From: Phormidesmis priestleyi ULC007
Lineage (GTDB): Bacteria > Cyanobacteriota > Cyanobacteriia > Leptolyngbyales > Leptolyngbyaceae
Reading direction: 5' to 3'
DNA length: 64,000 nucleotides
Assembly: GCF_001895925.1 (NCBI RefSeq)
Contig: NZ_MPPI01000006.1
Location: 1 to 64,000 of the forward strand
Both the position numbers and the translations under genes were made by a program. The notes beneath the pieces are model-generated. The model saw only the letters and a list, made by a program, of their open reading frames with translations. It was not told the DNA's origin and did no database searches. Of this stretch, positions 44,160 through 53,742 are shown piece after piece (the first letter of the stretch is position 1; each line of letters opens with the position of its first letter).

Positions 44160-46478
44160 TTAGATCCGAATCGATAGCAGTGGCATCAGAGCATCGTCAC
44201 TCAGCAATTCGCTCTTTTGAGATGCGACTTTTGAATCGATCGGCACTACCTGCACCGCACACGCCTTTAATTCTGGCTGCTTTGAGTCGGGGCAACAAGC
44301 GGGATGCGTCAACGCATTGGCTTCTGCGTGGCTTGCCCAGAGCGCGCCCCAGTGCATCGGCACAAATAGGGTCCCCGGCGCGATCGCTTTCGTCACTAAA
44401 ACCGGAAGCCTGACGAAACCACGACGCGATCGCACCTCCACCCATTCGTCATTTTTGACTCCGATCGCAGCCGCATCACGGGGGTGAATCTCAAGAAACG
44501 GGTTGGGGTGCATCTTCATGATTTTCTCAATCCGACCCGTGCGCGTCATTGTGTGCCAGTGCCCATAGAGCCGCCCTGTGGTCAATACATAGGGATATCC
44601 CTCGTCAGGCGGCTCTGCCAAGCCTCGCGAATGGTAAGCCGCAAATCTTGCTCGCCCATCTGGAGTGTGGAAGCGCAGATCTGTATAGAGACGCTTAGAC
44701 GGCTGCGGCGTAATCGCAGCAGGCTGAATTGCTGGCTTTTTCTCTTGAAGCTTCTCAACCTCGATTCTTGCGCCTTTTGCCCGTGTACCCTCGGCTTTCA
44801 GTTCGGATGGCATATCTTCAGTCTTTCCCGAAAGCGGCCATTGAAGCGGGCCTTCTGCCCGAAGTCGAACGTGACTGATGCCCGACTGATCGCAAGGACG
44901 GCCGTGGGTGAGTTGAGCAAACTCACGATAGACTTCGGCAGCGTTATTAAAGGCAAATTCTTTCGTAAAACCGAGGCGACGACCGACTTCGGCAAAGATT
45001 GCCCAATCTGCTCTGGCTTGCCCTGGAGGACTGCGGAATTTAGGGCAAAGCGTCACGCGCCGCTCAGAGTTGACCATCACGCCAGATTTTTCGCTCCACT
45101 GAGCCGCCGGAAGCAATACATGAGCATAGGCAGCCGTCTCGGTCGGATAATAGGCATCTTGATAGACCGTGAAGGGCGATCGTTTCAGCGCCGCCTTGGT
45201 GCGCTCAATATCGGGCATACTTACCGCTGGATTAGTGGCAGCCACCCACAAAACGCCGACTTCTTCCCGCTCTAAACCCGTGATCATCTCCCAGCACGTT
45301 AACCCTGGAGTCGCTGAAATCGCGCCCGGTTCGAGTCGCCAAAATTGCTCAACCTCAGCCCGATGAGCTGGATTGTTGACGAGGCGATATCCGGGCAGCA
45401 GATGAGATAATCCTCCGGCTTCGCGTCCTCCCATCGCATTGGGCTGACCTGTGAGTGAAAATGGGCCCGCTCCGGGCCTGCCAATTTGCGCGGTCATCAA
45501 GTGCAAATTAATCAGCGCTCTAACTTTTGCAGTTCCTTCGCTGGATTGATTTAGCCCCATCGACCACATCGATAAAACCCGCTTTGAGTCACCCCAATAC
45601 TTCGCGGCCGTTTCTAAATCTTCTTCTGAAATGCCGCAGCGGTGGGCAACGATATCTGGCGAATAGTGCTGAATCACCACCGCAAGATCTGAAAAGTGAG
45701 CCGTATGTTCGTCAATAAATGCAGCATCGACCTTGCCCCACTTCAGCAGCAGATGAGCAATGCCGTTAAAGAGATCGATATCCGTTCCGGGCTTGATCGC
45801 CAAGTGCAAATCAGCGACTTCAGCCGTGGCAGTGCATCGCGGGTCAATCACCACCAGTTTGACGGTGCGGTCTTGTTTGTGGTGCTTCCGCAACCGATTG
45901 AAGAGAATCGGGTGACACTCAGCCAAATTGCTGCCTGCAATGAAAGCGCAATCGGTTTCGTCAAGGTCGTCATAGCAGCAGGGCGGACCATCAGCCCCAA
46001 AGCTTTGAATGTAGCCAGAAACCGCAGACGACATACACAATCGAGAATTGGCATCAAAGTTGTTGGTGCCCAGGCAGCCTTTGATCAGTTTTTGAGCGAT
46101 GTAATAGTCTTCAGTTTGCAACTGACCCGACCCATACATGCAGACAGCATCCGCCCCTTGCGTTGAGCGAACGGTTTGAATTTGATTGGCAACCCGATCG
46201 AGGGCTTCATCCCAACTGACTCGTCGAAACGGCTCATCTAACGACTCCCGCATCATCGGAAACTGCAACCGATCTTTGTGCAGTGACTCGGCGATCGTCG
46301 CCCCTTTTACGCAGACCATTCCCTGACTAGAGGGGTGATCACGATCGCCGCGCACTTGCCAGATCGGAGTGCCTTGTTTGTCACGATTGGTGGCCTTGCC
46401 AGCTTGCGCGGGGGGAAGCGCTTCTAACCCGCAGCCAACTCCACAGTAAGGGCATAAGGTCTTAGTCGAATCAATCAT
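44160..46478 (-). CDS. narB: Ferredoxin-nitrate reductase
   Basis: It reduces nitrate to nitrite in the cytoplasm using reduced ferredoxin. The 772-residue molybdoenzyme carries the N-terminal [4Fe-4S] ligands CPYCGVGC (Cys9, Cys12, Cys16) with a fourth Cys in GMVCVKG, and molybdopterin-guanine dinucleotide binding blocks such as [26 protein letters not shown] and [25 protein letters not shown] (in two stretches). [12 protein letters not shown] near the C-terminus is typical of NarB. It is last in the nir operon, its start overlapping the DUF1830 gene by four bases. Confidence 0.95.
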   Translation of the reverse strand: MIDSTKTLCPYCGVGCGLEALPPAQAGKATNRDKQGTPIWQVRGDRDHPSSQGMVCVKGATIAESLHKDRLQFPMMRESLDEPFRRVSWDEALDRVANQIQTVRSTQGADAVCMYGSGQLQTEDYYIAQKLIKGCLGTNNFDANSRLCMSSAVSGYIQSFGADGPPCCYDDLDETDCAFIAGSNLAECHPILFNRLRKHHKQDRTVKLVVIDPRCTATAEVADLHLAIKPGTDIDLFNGIAHLLLKWGKVDAAFIDEHTAHFSDLAVVIQHYSPDIVAHRCGISEEDLETAAKYWGDSKRVLSMWSMGLNQSSEGTAKVRALINLHLMTAQIGRPGAGPFSLTGQPNAMGGREAGGLSHLLPGYRLVNNPAHRAEVEQFWRLEPGAISATPGLTCWEMITGLEREEVGVLWVAATNPAVSMPDIERTKAALKRSPFTVYQDAYYPTETAAYAHVLLPAAQWSEKSGVMVNSERRVTLCPKFRSPPGQARADWAIFAEVGRRLGFTKEFAFNNAAEVYREFAQLTHGRPCDQSGISHVRLRAEGPLQWPLSGKTEDMPSELKAEGTRAKGARIEVEKLQEKKPAIQPAAITPQPSKRLYTDLRFHTPDGRARFAAYHSRGLAEPPDEGYPYVLTTGRLYGHWHTMTRTGRIEKIMKMHPNPFLEIHPRDAAAIGVKNDEWVEVRSRRGFVRLPVLVTKAIAPGTLFVPMHWGALWASHAEANALTHPACCPDSKQPELKACAVQVVPIDSKVASQKSELLSDDALMPLLSIRI

Positions 46479-46774
46479 AAGCGTTCCACGACATGAGTAC
46501 GATCGGAGGAAGCAAGCTTTTCGTAGACTCGCAACTGCTGACAGGGAATCTGAGCCAAAAGGCTCGTGTTCGTCGCTTTGGAGCTATGAATTTCGAGCAG
46601 GGCATCGGGCGGAGCTTCAAAGAGCAGGCGTTGTCCTGGAAATATCAAGCGCTCAAAGCATCCGCTTGCGAGATGGGTGATTCGAGCCATCTGAAGCTGA
46701 CTGGTCGCATTGATGTAATAGCAAAGAACGCGATCGGTGCCATCCGAAGGCGAAGCGGACGAGTGTTGGGTCAT
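46475..46774 (-). CDS. DUF1830 protein between nrtP and narB
   Basis: 99 residues. [48 protein letters not shown] and [12 protein letters not shown] match DUF1830, a small cyanobacterial family. Its stop overlaps the narB start by four bases, indicating coupled translation. That placement suggests a role in nitrate reductase maturation or regulation; NarM, the known NarB partner, is a different and larger protein, so this is inference. Confidence 0.82.
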   Translation of the reverse strand: MTQHSSASPSDGTDRVLCYYINATSQLQMARITHLASGCFERLIFPGQRLLFEAPPDALLEIHSSKATNTSLLAQIPCQQLRVYEKLASSDRTHVVERL

Positions 46775-46875
46775 ACCAAAAGTCCCTTAATGACAGCGCT
46801 AGGATTTCCAGCTAAAAATGGGTGTTCTCCTGCTGCTTAGTCCAGATTAGACAGACCACTACTCTTGAGTGGGCA

Positions 46876-48381
46876 CTATTTTTGCTCGTATGCGAGGCTG
46901 CTTTCTGTGCGCCCCGATACGGCTTCGGGTTCCTGGGCATAGTCTTCTGCAAAAGAGCCGTTGGGTTCTTTTAAGAAGAAAGCGCACATGGTAGCGCAAA
47001 TTAACGCCGTGATTCCCATCGTGGCAAACAGGGTTTGAGCGTTGGTCAAGCTATAAACCGTGAGATAAATCACGCCGCCAACATTGCCATAAGCGCCAAC
47101 GTTGCCCGCAATCTGCCCGGTGATGCTCTTCCTGATCAAGGGCACCATGCCATAGGTTGCGCCACAGCCTGCTTGAGCGAAATAAGCGCCAAAAATCGTG
47201 ACGGCGATCGCTAGGGGAATTGCCCAACTTTTGTTGATGCCAAAAGCCAGCAAGTAGCCGATGCCGATACCCACTGTGATGATTGTCAGTGTCCATTTGC
47301 GGCTGCCGAGTTTGTCAGAGAGCAACCCACCGCTCGGACGCGAGATTAAATTCATGAAGGGGTAAGAGGCGGCAATCATACCCGCAATTACATGCTCTAA
47401 GCTAAAGGTCTTCTCAAAAAAGGCGGGCAGCATTGAGACGGCAGCGAGTTCGGAGCCAAAGCTCGCGGCGTAAGCAAACGCTAATAGGGAGACTTGACGA
47501 AACTTGTAGCGATCGGCGGCAGCATATTTTTTCTGACCCGTGAGCATTTCTCGATTGACTCGCCAGCCTTGATAGGTTTGGTAAGCGTAGAGGATGCCCA
47601 GCAAACCCCAGGTGATCAGCATTCCCGTTTGGTCAAAAAACTTGACTTGCTGTAAGCGCCACGCCAATAAACCAAGAGCAAAGATTAAGCCGAAATTCAT
47701 CGCGATCATTGCCCAAAAGCTTTTGACACTGGTGACTTCCATGCCACCGCTCTTTCTAGGCTTTCTGTAAACTTTTCCGGTGGGGGTGTCTTGAGCCATG
47801 CGGAAATAGACTACGCCGTAAAGGGCAGAGACAATGCCTGTGAGCGCGATCGTCAAGCGCCAATTAGATGCGCCCCCGGCCAGAAATGCGGTGCTGGCAG
47901 CGAGCAGAGGCAAACTAAATTCTGCGGCAAACGCGCCAAAGTTGCCCCATCCGCCATAGATGCCTTCTGCCAAGCCAATTTCTTTGGGCGGAAACCACTC
48001 CGACACCATGCGGATGCCGACCACAAATCCGGCACCGACGATGCCCATCAACAAACGGCTGATGACTAATTGATTAAAGTCTTGGGAAAATGCTGTTGCA
48101 AAGCAGGGCACGATCGAGAAAATCAGCAGTGAGGAAAAAGTGATTCTGGGCCCGAAGCGATCGAGCACCATGCCGATAATGATGCGGGCTGGAATCGTCA
48201 ACGCCAAATTGCAAATGCCCAGCGTTTTGATTTGGGTGGCATAGTCTAAGCCCAACTCTTTGCCGATCGTAGTAGCAAACGGGGCAAAGTTAAACCAGTT
48301 GACAAACGTGAGAAAGAAAGCAAACCAAGTCAAATGAAGAATCTGATAGCGACCCCCAAACGACCACAATTGTTTGAACAT
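46876..48381 (-). CDS. nrtP: Nitrate/nitrite MFS permease, NrtP (NNP family)
   Basis: 501 residues from ATG 48381; a start at 48417 would overlap nrtD by 20 bases. Twelve hydrophobic segments of the major facilitator superfamily are present. The NNP signatures GIVGAGFVVGIRMVSEWFPP with AEGIYGGWGNFGAFAAEF in helix 5, and FFAQAGCGATYGMVPLI with GNVGAYGNVGGVIYL in helix 11, identify a nitrate/nitrite transporter. It lies 16 bases after nrtD. In most cyanobacteria NrtP replaces NrtABCD; here both are in one operon. Confidence 0.92.
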   Translation of the reverse strand: MFKQLWSFGGRYQILHLTWFAFFLTFVNWFNFAPFATTIGKELGLDYATQIKTLGICNLALTIPARIIIGMVLDRFGPRITFSSLLIFSIVPCFATAFSQDFNQLVISRLLMGIVGAGFVVGIRMVSEWFPPKEIGLAEGIYGGWGNFGAFAAEFSLPLLAASTAFLAGGASNWRLTIALTGIVSALYGVVYFRMAQDTPTGKVYRKPRKSGGMEVTSVKSFWAMIAMNFGLIFALGLLAWRLQQVKFFDQTGMLITWGLLGILYAYQTYQGWRVNREMLTGQKKYAAADRYKFRQVSLLAFAYAASFGSELAAVSMLPAFFEKTFSLEHVIAGMIAASYPFMNLISRPSGGLLSDKLGSRKWTLTIITVGIGIGYLLAFGINKSWAIPLAIAVTIFGAYFAQAGCGATYGMVPLIRKSITGQIAGNVGAYGNVGGVIYLTVYSLTNAQTLFATMGITALICATMCAFFLKEPNGSFAEDYAQEPEAVSGRTESSLAYEQK

Positions 48382-48397
48382 GAGTGTTGTAGGAAGG

Positions 48398-49231
48398 TTA
48401 ATGGTCTTCTGTAGCAAAGCGACTAAACAGGAAATCTAGAGCCTGGTTCCGCAGGGTGTAATAGTGCGGGTCTTCCATGATCTGAGTGCGGATGCGGGGG
48501 CGAGAAAAGGGAATCTCTAAAATCTCGCCAATTTGGGCGGCGGGCCCATTGGTCATCATGACGACGCGATCGGCGAGAAACAGCGCTTCGTCAATGTCGT
48601 GTGTGATCATCAGCACGGTGACGCGATGCTCTGTCCAAATTTGCAAGAGTTCTTCCTGCAATTCTTCTTTGGTGATCGCATCGAGTGCGCCAAACGGTTC
48701 ATCTAAAATCAAGACTTGCGGATAAATGGCTAGAGCGCGGGCGATCGAGACTCGCTGCTTCATTCCACCTGACAATTGACCGGGTTTTTTATTTGCCGCT
48801 TCTTCTAAACCGACCATCGCCAGGTGCTTGTGAACGATCTCTTCTTTAGCTTTTTTAGGCTTGTCAGGGTAGACAGAATTGACCGCCAAATAGATATTTT
48901 CAAACGCCGTTTTCCAGGGCAGCAGCGAATAGTTTTGGAACACGACCATGCGATCGGGGCCAGGTTCTGTAATCCGTTTTCCCTGAAGACGAACTTCGCC
49001 ACTAGAGGGCTGACGAAAGCCAGACACCATATCGAGCAGCGTGCTTTTGCCGCAGCCAGAGTGACCGATGACGCAAACAAATTCCCCTTCACTGACGGCA
49101 AGATTAACGTCTTCTAAAACGGTATAATCGCCGCTCTTAGTCGGATAAACCTTTGACAAGTTCTCGACGACGAGAAACGAATCGGGCTGAGAAGTTTGAG
49201 GAGTAGAATCTTCGCTGATTAATGTCTGCAT
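48398..49231 (-). CDS. nrtD: Nitrate ABC transporter ATPase NrtD
   Basis: 277 residues, one of two ATPases of the high-affinity nitrate/nitrite transporter. The P-loop GHSGCGKSTLLD, Q loop VFQNYSLLPW, signature LSGGMKQR, Walker B VLILDEPFGALD and switch His in ITHDIDEA are intact. Unlike NrtC it has no C-terminal regulatory domain. It starts 23 bases after nrtC. Confidence 0.95.
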   Translation of the reverse strand: MQTLISEDSTPQTSQPDSFLVVENLSKVYPTKSGDYTVLEDVNLAVSEGEFVCVIGHSGCGKSTLLDMVSGFRQPSSGEVRLQGKRITEPGPDRMVVFQNYSLLPWKTAFENIYLAVNSVYPDKPKKAKEEIVHKHLAMVGLEEAANKKPGQLSGGMKQRVSIARALAIYPQVLILDEPFGALDAITKEELQEELLQIWTEHRVTVLMITHDIDEALFLADRVVMMTNGPAAQIGEILEIPFSRPRIRTQIMEDPHYYTLRNQALDFLFSRFATEDH

Positions 49232-49254
49232 AGGTGAAGGGTGAGGAATAAGAA

Positions 49255-51276
49255 CTAGGCGGCTTTGACACTCTCGCTGGGCACGTCGAGCAAGACTTCT
49301 TCGACGCTGACTTCGTGACCGATCTCCAGAGATTTGAGATAGGCGATCGGGTCGTTGGGGTTAAACACCACGCCATCAAATAGTGTGAAAGAGTTGCGGT
49401 TTGGCTCAGTGCCGGGGTAGCCGACTTGTCTCGCCGCTTCGCTATAAAGCTCGACTTGACGGACACGATCGAGAATCTCAATCCAGTTTTTAGGAAAGGC
49501 AGGAATGATTTCCCAGCGAGCGAGTTGGGTCAAAATCCACAGTGCGCCGACTCGCTGCGGGCAGTTGGTTTGATCAATGTGGAATTGATTGAAGCGCAGA
49601 ATAGATTCGGGCTGACGATCGCTCCCATAAACGTAAGGATCGAGAAAACCGGGGCGAATATAGCTCACGTCAGCGCCCACATATTCCGGTTTCGCTAACA
49701 GCGTCAGCATGTCTTCACGGTGACGGCGCTCATCGCAATATTCACACGCTTCTAACAAGGCTTTCATCAGAGCGAGGTGCGTTGCAGGATGTTGAGTTGC
49801 CCAGTCTTCACGAACGCCTAAAACTTTTTCTGGGTGCCCCGTCCACAGATCATGAGTCGTCGTCAGCACTATGCCCAACCCTTCTTGAACCGCGCGCGAA
49901 TTCCACGGTTCGCCGACACAGAAACCGTCCAGAGTTCCCGCTTCTAACGCGGCAACCATTTGAGGTGGGGGAACCGTGACGAGATTGACATCGCGATCGG
50001 GGTCAATTCCTGCTGATGCCAGCCAATAGCGCAGCAGCAAATTCTGCATTGATGCGGCATGTACAATGCCCAACGTGTGGGTTTCTCCGGGCGTTTGCGT
50101 GATGAATTGTTTGAAATCTTCGAGCGAACGAACGCCGCGATCGTAGAGCTTTTTGCTAATCGTGATCGCATCACCATTTCGGGACAACACCATCGCTGTC
50201 AGCACGGGCAGCGGAACTTTGCCATTCATGCCGAGGGTCAGTCCTAACGGCATTCCGGCAACCATTTGCGCCGCATCTAGTCGTCCTTCGGTGATGCCTT
50301 GCGCGATCGCTTTCCAACTCGGTTCGCGATGCAGCGTTACGTCTTCTAGCCCATGCTTTTGAAAGAAGCCTTTCTCTTTGGCAATGATCAGCGGCGCGCA
50401 GTCCGTGAGCGGAATAAAGCCAATATCGAGATTGACTTTTTCTAAACCGTTGCGGGCGATCGCCACTTTGACGGTTTCTTTGACTTTGCGCTTTTTGTCG
50501 CGCTTTTGTTGATTGAGAAAATAGATCATCTCATTCCGCAACGCATAATAGCTAGGATGTTTGACGACATCCATACGTCTGCGAGGGCGAGGAATCGGGA
50601 CTTCGAGAATTTGACCAATGTGAGCGGCCGGGCCGTTGGTAAGCATCACTACCCGATCGGACAGCAGCAGCGCCTCATCAACATCGTGCGTCACCATCAA
50701 GCAAGTCACCTGACTTTCTTCGCAGATTCGCATCAGTTGCTCTTGCAGGTTGCCGCGAGTCAGCGCATCTAACGCGCCAAACGGCTCATCGAGCAGCAGC
50801 ATTTTAGGACGAATGGCCAGCGCACGAGCGATCGCAACTCGCTGTTTCATCCCGCCCGATAGCTCTTTAGGTTTGCGATGTGCCGCAGGTCTTAGCCCGA
50901 CCAGATCAATGTTTTGTTCGACAATGCCTTTGCGTTCGCCTTTGGGCAAATGGCTCAAGACTTTATCGACTGCCAGCGCGATGTTTTGCTCGACCGTCAG
51001 CCAGGGCAACAGCGAATAGTTTTGGAACACCATCATGCGATCGGGCCCCGGACTTGTCACCTGTCGCCCTTCGAGAACAACACCGCCCACGCTGGGCTGA
51101 TCCAACCCCGCCACAATGCTGAGAAGCGTAGACTTGCCGCAGCCAGAGTGACCGATCAGTGTGACAAATTCACCTTGACGAATCTGCAATTCAATATTTT
51201 TGAGGGCAACATAGCTTCCGCCTCCTGTGAGCGGAAACACCTTATCAACGTGGTCAATTTCTAAAAAGACAGACAT
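49255..51276 (-). CDS. nrtC: Nitrate ABC transporter ATPase with regulatory domain, NrtC
   Basis: 673 residues from ATG 51276 (MSVFLEIDHVDKVFPLTGGG); an upstream in-frame extension to 51330 is not supported. Residues ~1-260 are the ATPase (GHSGCGKSTLL, LSGGMKQR, LLLDEPFGALD). From ~275 on comes an NrtA-like nitrate-binding domain (FIPLTDCAPLIIAKEKGFF, FCVGEPWNSRAVQ), which in this transporter mediates ammonium-promoted inhibition. The domain order is that of canonical NrtC. It lies between nrtB and nrtD. Confidence 0.95.
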   Translation of the reverse strand: MSVFLEIDHVDKVFPLTGGGSYVALKNIELQIRQGEFVTLIGHSGCGKSTLLSIVAGLDQPSVGGVVLEGRQVTSPGPDRMMVFQNYSLLPWLTVEQNIALAVDKVLSHLPKGERKGIVEQNIDLVGLRPAAHRKPKELSGGMKQRVAIARALAIRPKMLLLDEPFGALDALTRGNLQEQLMRICEESQVTCLMVTHDVDEALLLSDRVVMLTNGPAAHIGQILEVPIPRPRRRMDVVKHPSYYALRNEMIYFLNQQKRDKKRKVKETVKVAIARNGLEKVNLDIGFIPLTDCAPLIIAKEKGFFQKHGLEDVTLHREPSWKAIAQGITEGRLDAAQMVAGMPLGLTLGMNGKVPLPVLTAMVLSRNGDAITISKKLYDRGVRSLEDFKQFITQTPGETHTLGIVHAASMQNLLLRYWLASAGIDPDRDVNLVTVPPPQMVAALEAGTLDGFCVGEPWNSRAVQEGLGIVLTTTHDLWTGHPEKVLGVREDWATQHPATHLALMKALLEACEYCDERRHREDMLTLLAKPEYVGADVSYIRPGFLDPYVYGSDRQPESILRFNQFHIDQTNCPQRVGALWILTQLARWEIIPAFPKNWIEILDRVRQVELYSEAARQVGYPGTEPNRNSFTLFDGVVFNPNDPIAYLKSLEIGHEVSVEEVLLDVPSESVKAA

Positions 51277-51338
51277 GGTAAGAGTAGGATGAAGGGTGCA
51301 GCGATCGGGCTTGAATCTTGATGCGGACAAACCGAAAT

Positions 51339-52172
51339 CTAGTTTTCCGACACGATCAGCGAACCGAGGTAGTTAACCAGCCGATCGAGTGCCAGACCTA
51401 CCAAACCGACATACAGCACTGCGATAATAATTTGGCTCATGCTGTTTTCGTTGCCTGCGTTGTAGGCATCCCAGATAAAAAAGCCAATGCCGCCTTCTGC
51501 TTTCAGCATTTCTGCGGCGACGATCGCCAACCACGCTAACCCGATGCCGATCCGCAATCCGCCAAACACGTAGGGAACCGTGGACGGCACCAAAATGTTG
51601 AAGAAGTATTCTTTACCCGACAGGCGCAACACTTTGGCCACGTTGTTATAGTCTTGAGGAATTTGTTGAACGCCTAACGCAGTGTTGATCACGATCGGCC
51701 AGATTGCCGTAATGAAAATTACAAACAACGCTGCCGGGGTGCTGTCTTGAAAAATGCCGAGCGACAGCGGCAACCACGCCAGAGGTGGAACCGTCCGCAA
51801 CACTTGAATCATCGGGTCAAGACCGCGCCGCATAAACTGGCTCATGCCAATTAGGACACCGAGCGAAATGCCGACGATCGCTGCCAGCGAATAGCCAACC
51901 ATGACTCGCTGCAAACTAATCCAAATCTGCAACCCTAACCCTTTAGACGTGCCGCCGTCGTCATAAAACGGGTTGAGGATCAATTCATACGTTTGCTTTA
52001 ACACTGTAATCGGGCCGGGCATCTTGGTCTCCGGTGAGAGACACAGCAGTTGCCAAATCACCAGCACGACTGCTGTACAGACGATCGGAGGAATTAACTG
52101 CTTTGCAAACTTTTGAAGAGTTTCTAGCAATGCAGAAGACGAATCTGAGCGAAGGGAAGGAGTAACAGTCAT
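51339..52172 (-). CDS. nrtB: Nitrate ABC transporter permease NrtB
   Basis: 277 residues with six membrane segments. The cytoplasmic coupling loop QQIPQDYNNVAKVLRLSGKEY and RTVPPLAWLPLSLGIF are typical of NrtB/SsuC permeases. The periplasmic end MPGPITVLKQTYELI supports this. It sits between nrtA and nrtC with gaps of 109 and 62 bases. Confidence 0.94.
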   Translation of the reverse strand: MTVTPSLRSDSSSALLETLQKFAKQLIPPIVCTAVVLVIWQLLCLSPETKMPGPITVLKQTYELILNPFYDDGGTSKGLGLQIWISLQRVMVGYSLAAIVGISLGVLIGMSQFMRRGLDPMIQVLRTVPPLAWLPLSLGIFQDSTPAALFVIFITAIWPIVINTALGVQQIPQDYNNVAKVLRLSGKEYFFNILVPSTVPYVFGGLRIGIGLAWLAIVAAEMLKAEGGIGFFIWDAYNAGNENSMSQIIIAVLYVGLVGLALDRLVNYLGSLIVSEN

Positions 52173-52281
52173 AGGGGAATCTTTGAAAAGACGGTTGCAG
52201 AGGGTTCAGATTACAAATTCTTTGGTTGGGGGGCACAGATGCCATGCCCCCAATGCTTAATGCTTTGAGAAAAAGACGCAG

Positions 52282-53607
52282 CTACGCTTTCTTGATTTTG
52301 AGACCACCGAGATAAGCTGCTGTATCAGCCGCATCAAACTTGGTGCCATCAAAGAAGGTTTCGACCCCGCGCGACGAGTCTTTGGGAATCGCGGCTGTTT
52401 GCCCGATCGCTTTCGCGGCCGCTTGCCATAGGTCTTCACGGTTCACTTTGTCTACCATCTCTTTGACGTTGGTGTCAGCCGCAAACCGACCCCAGCGCAT
52501 GTTTTCAGTGATGAACCAGGCATCGTGATTCTTAAACGGATAAGATGCCCCATCACGCCAGAATTTCATCAGCAACTCGCTGTTTTGCAGAGTGCGACCA
52601 TTGCCAAAATCAAAGTTGCCTTTGGCTCGATCGATGATGTCTTTTACCGGAGCTTTCACATACTTATCAGACGACAGAATCTCGCACATCTCTTGCTTGT
52701 TCTCGTCTTTGTCACACCAGACTTGGGCCTCTTGAATCGCCATCAGCAGCGCCTTTGCAGCCTTGGGGTTTTTATCGACCCAATCTGCCCGCATTGAGAA
52801 CGCTTTTTCGGGATGCCCCTTCCATAGTTCGCCTGTCGTAACTGCGGTGTAACCCAGTTTTTTGTTGATCAGACGAGCGTTCCAGGGTTCACCCACACAG
52901 AACGCATCCATCGTTTTGGTTTCCATGTTGGCAACCATTTGAGGCGGCGGAATCACCACGATGTCCACGTCTTTTTCGGGGTCGATGCCACCTGCCGCTA
53001 ACCAATAGCGCATCCACAAATCGTGAGTGCCACCGGGGAAAGTGACAGCCGCTTTAAATTTCTTGCCAGCCGCCTTTGCCGCATCGATTTTTGCCTTGAG
53101 CAAAGAGCTATCTGTCGCGACTTTCAGGTCTGCATAGTCGTTAGACAGTGAGATGCCCTGCCCGTCTGTGTTGAGGCGCGCCAGAATATACATTGGCAAT
53201 GGCGTGTTGCCCTTGGTAATCTTGCCTGCTGACATCAGGTAAGGCATGGGGGTGAGAATGTGGGCACCATCAATGCCGCCTCTGTCAGAACCAAGCTCTA
53301 AGTTGTCGCGAGTCACTGCCCAAGAAGTCTGCTTAGTGACTGAGACATCTTTCATCCCATACTTCTCGAAATAGCCTTTTTCTTTGGCAATCACCAACGG
53401 CGCGCAATCGGTCAGGGCGATAAATCCGAGTTTGGCAGTGGTCACTTCTGGAGCGTCAGCCGTGCCAGAATTCACAGCCGGAACCGCGCTCGGAGAGGCA
53501 CTTCCACCAGTTGCAGATTTAGGGCTACTACAACCGTGAACAAGTAGCGTCCCGGCAGCGGTTGCGCCTGCGGTGATGATGAATTTCCGTCTTGAAAGAT
53601 TGCTCAT
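52282..53607 (-). CDS. nrtA: Nitrate-binding lipoprotein NrtA
   Basis: 441 residues. The N-terminus SRRKFIITAGATAAGTLLVHGC combines a twin-arginine motif with a lipobox, so the protein is probably folded before export and anchored by Cys26. The binding domain contains LGFIALTDCAPLVIAKEKGY, GGIDGAHILTPMPY and MDAFCVGEPWNARL, the family's nitrate-pocket blocks. It feeds nitrate or nitrite to NrtB. It is second in the operon, 135 bases after nirA; that gap shows no clear promoter. Confidence 0.95.
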   Translation of the reverse strand: MSNLSRRKFIITAGATAAGTLLVHGCSSPKSATGGSASPSAVPAVNSGTADAPEVTTAKLGFIALTDCAPLVIAKEKGYFEKYGMKDVSVTKQTSWAVTRDNLELGSDRGGIDGAHILTPMPYLMSAGKITKGNTPLPMYILARLNTDGQGISLSNDYADLKVATDSSLLKAKIDAAKAAGKKFKAAVTFPGGTHDLWMRYWLAAGGIDPEKDVDIVVIPPPQMVANMETKTMDAFCVGEPWNARLINKKLGYTAVTTGELWKGHPEKAFSMRADWVDKNPKAAKALLMAIQEAQVWCDKDENKQEMCEILSSDKYVKAPVKDIIDRAKGNFDFGNGRTLQNSELLMKFWRDGASYPFKNHDAWFITENMRWGRFAADTNVKEMVDKVNREDLWQAAAKAIGQTAAIPKDSSRGVETFFDGTKFDAADTAAYLGGLKIKKA

Positions 53608-53742
53608 TAATCCTATTCCAATGATTTCGCTGGGTTTGGGGTTGCAAGGGGGAACTTGCAGCGTGTGTGAGGAGGAACAGTGTAAATGGGCAGCAATTAG
53701 CGTTTAACTGCCCTGTGTTTAACTGTCCGGGTAGCGATGCGC

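Noticed and set aside
44484-45275. 263-residue frame antisense to narB
   Set aside because: A long antisense frame in a high-GC gene; narB motifs are certain and this product resembles nothing.
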